This document shows, in pieces, positions 61,605 to 64,000 of a stretch of 64,000 nt of DNA (its first letter is position 1; each line of letters starts with the position of its first letter). This DNA comes from Firmicutes bacterium UBA5201. Its GTDB lineage: Bacteria > Bacillota > Clostridia > Peptostreptococcales > Acidaminobacteraceae. The DNA lies in contig DHVT01000023.1 in NCBI GenBank assembly GCA_002412775.1, forward strand, positions 1 to 64,000, read 5' to 3'. The translations under genes and the position numbers were made by a program. The notes beneath the pieces were generated by a model. That model did not search any database, had not been told where the DNA came from, and saw only the letters and a list, made by a program, of their open reading frames with translations.

Positions 61605-62270
61605 TTACTTAAGGTCAACCAGTTTATTTTTAATGGCGAAAACGGCCAATTGCGTCTTGTCTTTTAACATGAGTTTTCCAATGAGGTCCGTAATTATATT
61701 TCTTACCCTACCTTCGGCGATAAACAGTTCTTTTGCAATCTCTTCATTAGAAGCGCCTTGTACAATCATCTGGATAATGGTAAGATCTCGCGAAGACAAT
61801 TCTACATTGACATCATTAACTGTTAGCAGAATTCCGCGATTTTGTTTAATTATTCTGCTAGGGGCATTATATCCCAATGCATAAACCCCTTTGTCAAAAA
61901 CATCCATACCTGCACAGATACTTCTGATCGCCAAGATCAATCTATCTTTACTTACATTTTTCATGATATAACCATTGGCCCCTATTGCAATAGCTTCATT
62001 GACATCATCCGTATCATCTGAAGAAGTTAGAATTAAGACTTTACTCGTGATGTTTTCATTGCGAAGCGCACGCAGTGTTTCAATACCATTTAAAATAGGC
62101 ATCGATAAATCCATGAGAATAATATCGGGTTTAAGCACACGTGCCGACTCTAATACTTCACGGCCATCATATACCTTAGCTACAATATTTATATCGTCAT
62201 TGCTTGCTAACATATGCCCTAATAATTCGTTGAAAAGTACTTGATCATCAGCAATCATAACTCTTATCAT
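61605..62270 (-). CDS. NarL/LuxR-type response regulator
   Basis: 221 residues. Phospho-Asp in IILMDLSMPILNG, Lys in YIMKNV, and a LuxR HTH (SSRDLTIIQMIVQGASNEEI, FIAEGRVRNIITDL). First gene of the three-gene operon. It is divergent from the secreted protein, and a pair of direct repeats lies between them. Confidence 0.92.
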   Translation of the reverse strand: MIRVMIADDQVLFNELLGHMLASNDDINIVAKVYDGREVLESARVLKPDIILMDLSMPILNGIETLRALRNENITSKVLILTSSDDTDDVNEAIAIGANGYIMKNVSKDRLILAIRSICAGMDVFDKGVYALGYNAPSRIIKQNRGILLTVNDVNVELSSRDLTIIQMIVQGASNEEIAKELFIAEGRVRNIITDLIGKLMLKDKTQLAVFAIKNKLVDLK

Positions 62271-62341
62271 ACGTTACCCCACAGTCTTTTATTATACTAA
62301 TATACCCATCATTCTCTGGTTCAACATAGATATATATATAA

Positions 62342-62371
62342 TATCGTGAATTTTTCACACACTATCGTGAA
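62342..62371 (+). promoter_or_regulatory. Direct repeats between the divergent signalling and secreted-protein genes
   Basis: TATCGTGAA at 62342-62350 and 62363-62371, 21 bp apart, i.e. two helical turns on one face. TATAGT (62403-62408) has no canonical -35, so activation by the NarL regulator at these sites is plausible. Confidence 0.55.
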
Positions 62372-62476
62372 CAATTGCGTATAGTTCCAATTTTCGAAAT
62401 GGTATAGTCATATTAATCCAAAATGAATTGACGATTTGGAAATAAAAAAATACACCTAATTATAGGAGGATATATT

Positions 62477-63724
62477 ATGAAAAAAATATTAAGTTTATCA
62501 CTTACATTAGTTTTAATACTAAGCAGCTTTACAAGTTATGCAGACCAAGTTTGGGGCGATGCCGTAGAAGTACTTGGCTCAAATCACGATCAATTCATCG
62601 AATTAACAGTTAAAGAAGGTCAAAGTTGGGAGGCCAACTTAAATGTTTATATCTATAAAAGTGGTCAAGCAGTTGTATTTCCAGTATCTGGTATTGTTCA
62701 ATACAACCCATCAATCTTTGTTTCAAAGGCATCATGGAGTGTAAACAGCTATGATTTACCCGATTCAATCGTGGCTTCAAAATTAGAAAATAAAGTTGGT
62801 ATTTATAATTATGATGTCGTCTTTCAAGCAAATACTGAGCTGAATGCCCTTTCAAAAAGCTTTGATAAAATCTCGATAAAAGTCAATGTACTAGCAGCTG
62901 ATGACAATGTTTCAACTCCAATTGACACTACTGCACCTATCATCGTTGCACCAGAAGATTTATCATTAGAAGCAAGTGCGATATTAACACCTGTGAATTT
63001 AGGACTTCCAGTAGTGGATGATGCTACTGCAGTCGTAACTAACAATGGCCTTGATGCCTATCCATTAGGTGTAACAACCGTTGAATGGTTGGCAACAGAT
63101 GCAAGTGGCAACATAGGTAAAGATCAACAAATTATTACAATCTCAGATACTACTGCTCCTGTATTTACTCAAGTACCTAGCAATAAAATAGTTTTATATG
63201 AAGGCCAAAGTACGATGGTTAAACTTGAAAGTCCAATTGCATTTGATATATTCCCAGTTACAATCAGCAACAATGCTCCTGAAATTGGTTTCCCAGTTGG
63301 TGCAACCACCGTAACATGGACAGCGCTTGATGCAAATGGAAACGCAGCAACTGTACAACAAGTTATAACGGTTCAATATAAGTTTAATGGATTCTTACAA
63401 CCAATAAACTTAGATGGCTCAAGTATCTTTAAATTAGGAAGTACAATTCCAGTTAAATTTAAGCTCACCGATGCATATGGAAACAATGTATCAAGTGCAA
63501 TCGCAAACATCTACTTTACGAAAGTAACTGATCAAGTTGTTGGATCCGTTTTAGAAGCTACATCTACTAGCGCCTCTTCCTCAGGAAACCAATTCCGATA
63601 TGATTTAGTTGATCAACAATATATATATAACTTAAGCACAAAACCAATGAGTAAGGGATCATACAACCTAATTGTTAAGTTAGATGATGGTACAACGTAT
63701 TCAGTATTAGTTAGTATTAAATAA
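62477..63724 (+). CDS. Secreted HYR-domain protein
   Basis: 415 residues. Signal peptide MKKILSLSLTLVLILSSFTS with likely cleavage after SYA. Residues 25-140 are an N-terminal beta domain; then two HYR-like modules with IDTTAPIIVAPEDLSLEA, DASGNIGKDQQIITISDTTA and DANGNAATVQQVITV; and a PxKF-type domain (GSTIPVKFKLTDAYG). No sortase motif was seen. It is a surface or matrix adhesion candidate. TAGGAGGATA precedes the ATG. Confidence 0.87.
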   Translation: MKKILSLSLTLVLILSSFTSYADQVWGDAVEVLGSNHDQFIELTVKEGQSWEANLNVYIYKSGQAVVFPVSGIVQYNPSIFVSKASWSVNSYDLPDSIVASKLENKVGIYNYDVVFQANTELNALSKSFDKISIKVNVLAADDNVSTPIDTTAPIIVAPEDLSLEASAILTPVNLGLPVVDDATAVVTNNGLDAYPLGVTTVEWLATDASGNIGKDQQIITISDTTAPVFTQVPSNKIVLYEGQSTMVKLESPIAFDIFPVTISNNAPEIGFPVGATTVTWTALDANGNAATVQQVITVQYKFNGFLQPINLDGSSIFKLGSTIPVKFKLTDAYGNNVSSAIANIYFTKVTDQVVGSVLEATSTSASSSGNQFRYDLVDQQYIYNLSTKPMSKGSYNLIVKLDDGTTYSVLVSIK

Positions 63725-63797
63725 ACATTAAAGTATAAAAGAATGGGGCTGTTGCAAAATGCTGCCTAGTAAACGAGTCCACTGAAAAACTCTAATA

Positions 63798-63836
63798 AAA
63801 CCGTTATCATGTAAAAGTGATGACGGTTTTTGTTTT
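63798..63836 (+). terminator. Hairpin in the IS element
   Basis: AAACCGTTATCA pairs with TGATGACGGTTT (one G-U), followed by T-rich sequence. It may insulate the transposase or end the HYR gene transcript. Confidence 0.7.
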
Positions 63837-63973
63837 TGACAAGAAGGGACAACAGCGATGATTTAGTCAATTTTTCATTTATTTACGATGAATTATGCAA
63901 TAAATATAGCTTAGATAACGGACGTGGAGCCATAGAGCCGGTATTAATGTTCAAGTATCTATGGCATCGTTAA
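63836..63973 (+). pseudogene. IS1182-family transposase N-terminal fragment
   Basis: The frame DDLVNFSFIYDELCNKYSLD, NGRGAIEPVLMFKYLW is typical of the IS1182 transposase start. It is cut by TAA at 63971, after only about 45 codons. No restoring frame was followed past the window end. Confidence 0.7.
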
Positions 63974-64000
63974 GCGGGTTGTTCAGTTGATCGGAAAAAA

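Larger units (their letters stand above)
63745..64000 (+). mobile_element. IS1182-type element, decayed, cut by the window edge
   Basis: A left-end inverted repeat GGGGCTGTTGCAAAAT at 63745-63760, then a terminator-like hairpin and transposase fragment. The right end is outside the window. Confidence 0.65.

Overview
The window looks like chromosome from a low-to-medium-GC Gram-positive anaerobe of the Clostridia (Fusibacter- or Acidaminobacter-like; this is inference from gene content, not from a marker gene). Support: strong AGGAGG-type ribosome binding sites at nearly every gene, a T-box riboswitch, lipobox lipoproteins, sigma-A-like promoters, LacI, GntR and MerR control, and many cyclic-di-GMP proteins. 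About 85% of the genes lie on the minus strand.

Layout. 1-5.9 kb: EAL-HDOD protein, two small hypotheticals, a SigZ-type sigma factor with a Cys-rich DUF2703 partner, a T-box leader with a divergent lysS, and a lipoprotein. 6-10.6 kb: a decayed region with a broken regulator/hydrolase gene, UPF0316 protein, an ABC exporter next to a broken tandem-MerR regulator, and an intact MerR-GGDEF fusion. 10.6-14.3 kb: DEDDh exonuclease, crotonase-fold protein, membrane protein and DUF2785. 14.4-24.1 kb: a LacI-controlled glycan locus (GH30 glycosidase, sugar ABC importer and a 1140-residue unassigned protein) with GAAATCGATTTC operators. 24.3-28 kb: GGDEF/EAL sensor plus CheY and CheX-like proteins. 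28.1-36.6 kb: yaaA, then a complete Amadori-product (fructoselysine) operon, frlBCD, fed by a PotABCD-type importer and headed by a GntR repressor that lacks a standard start codon. 36.7-43.7 kb: two AAA_14/DUF4143 ATPases, an ArsR-MFS efflux pair, and an RNHCP-RsgA operon with a leader peptide and alternative hairpins. 43.8-50.8 kb: LysM 5'-nucleotidase, two glycosyltransferases and a uracil/xanthine permease. 51-57.5 kb: small genes, YpfJ metalloprotease, GNAT, a TetR-ABC operon, an antitoxin fragment, exonuclease III and glyoxalase. 57.8-63.7 kb: a three-gene signalling operon (NarL regulator, PAS/GAF histidine kinase, REC-GGDEF) divergent from a secreted HYR protein. 63.7 kb to the edge: a decayed IS1182-type element.

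Across the window there is a family of short GC-rich intergenic palindromes with a GTACC/GGTAC core (at least nine copies), and a second GAATGCC/GGCATTC family. Four c-di-GMP-type proteins lie within 64 kb, two of them with degenerate GGDEF motifs. No tRNA, rRNA or CRISPR array was seen.
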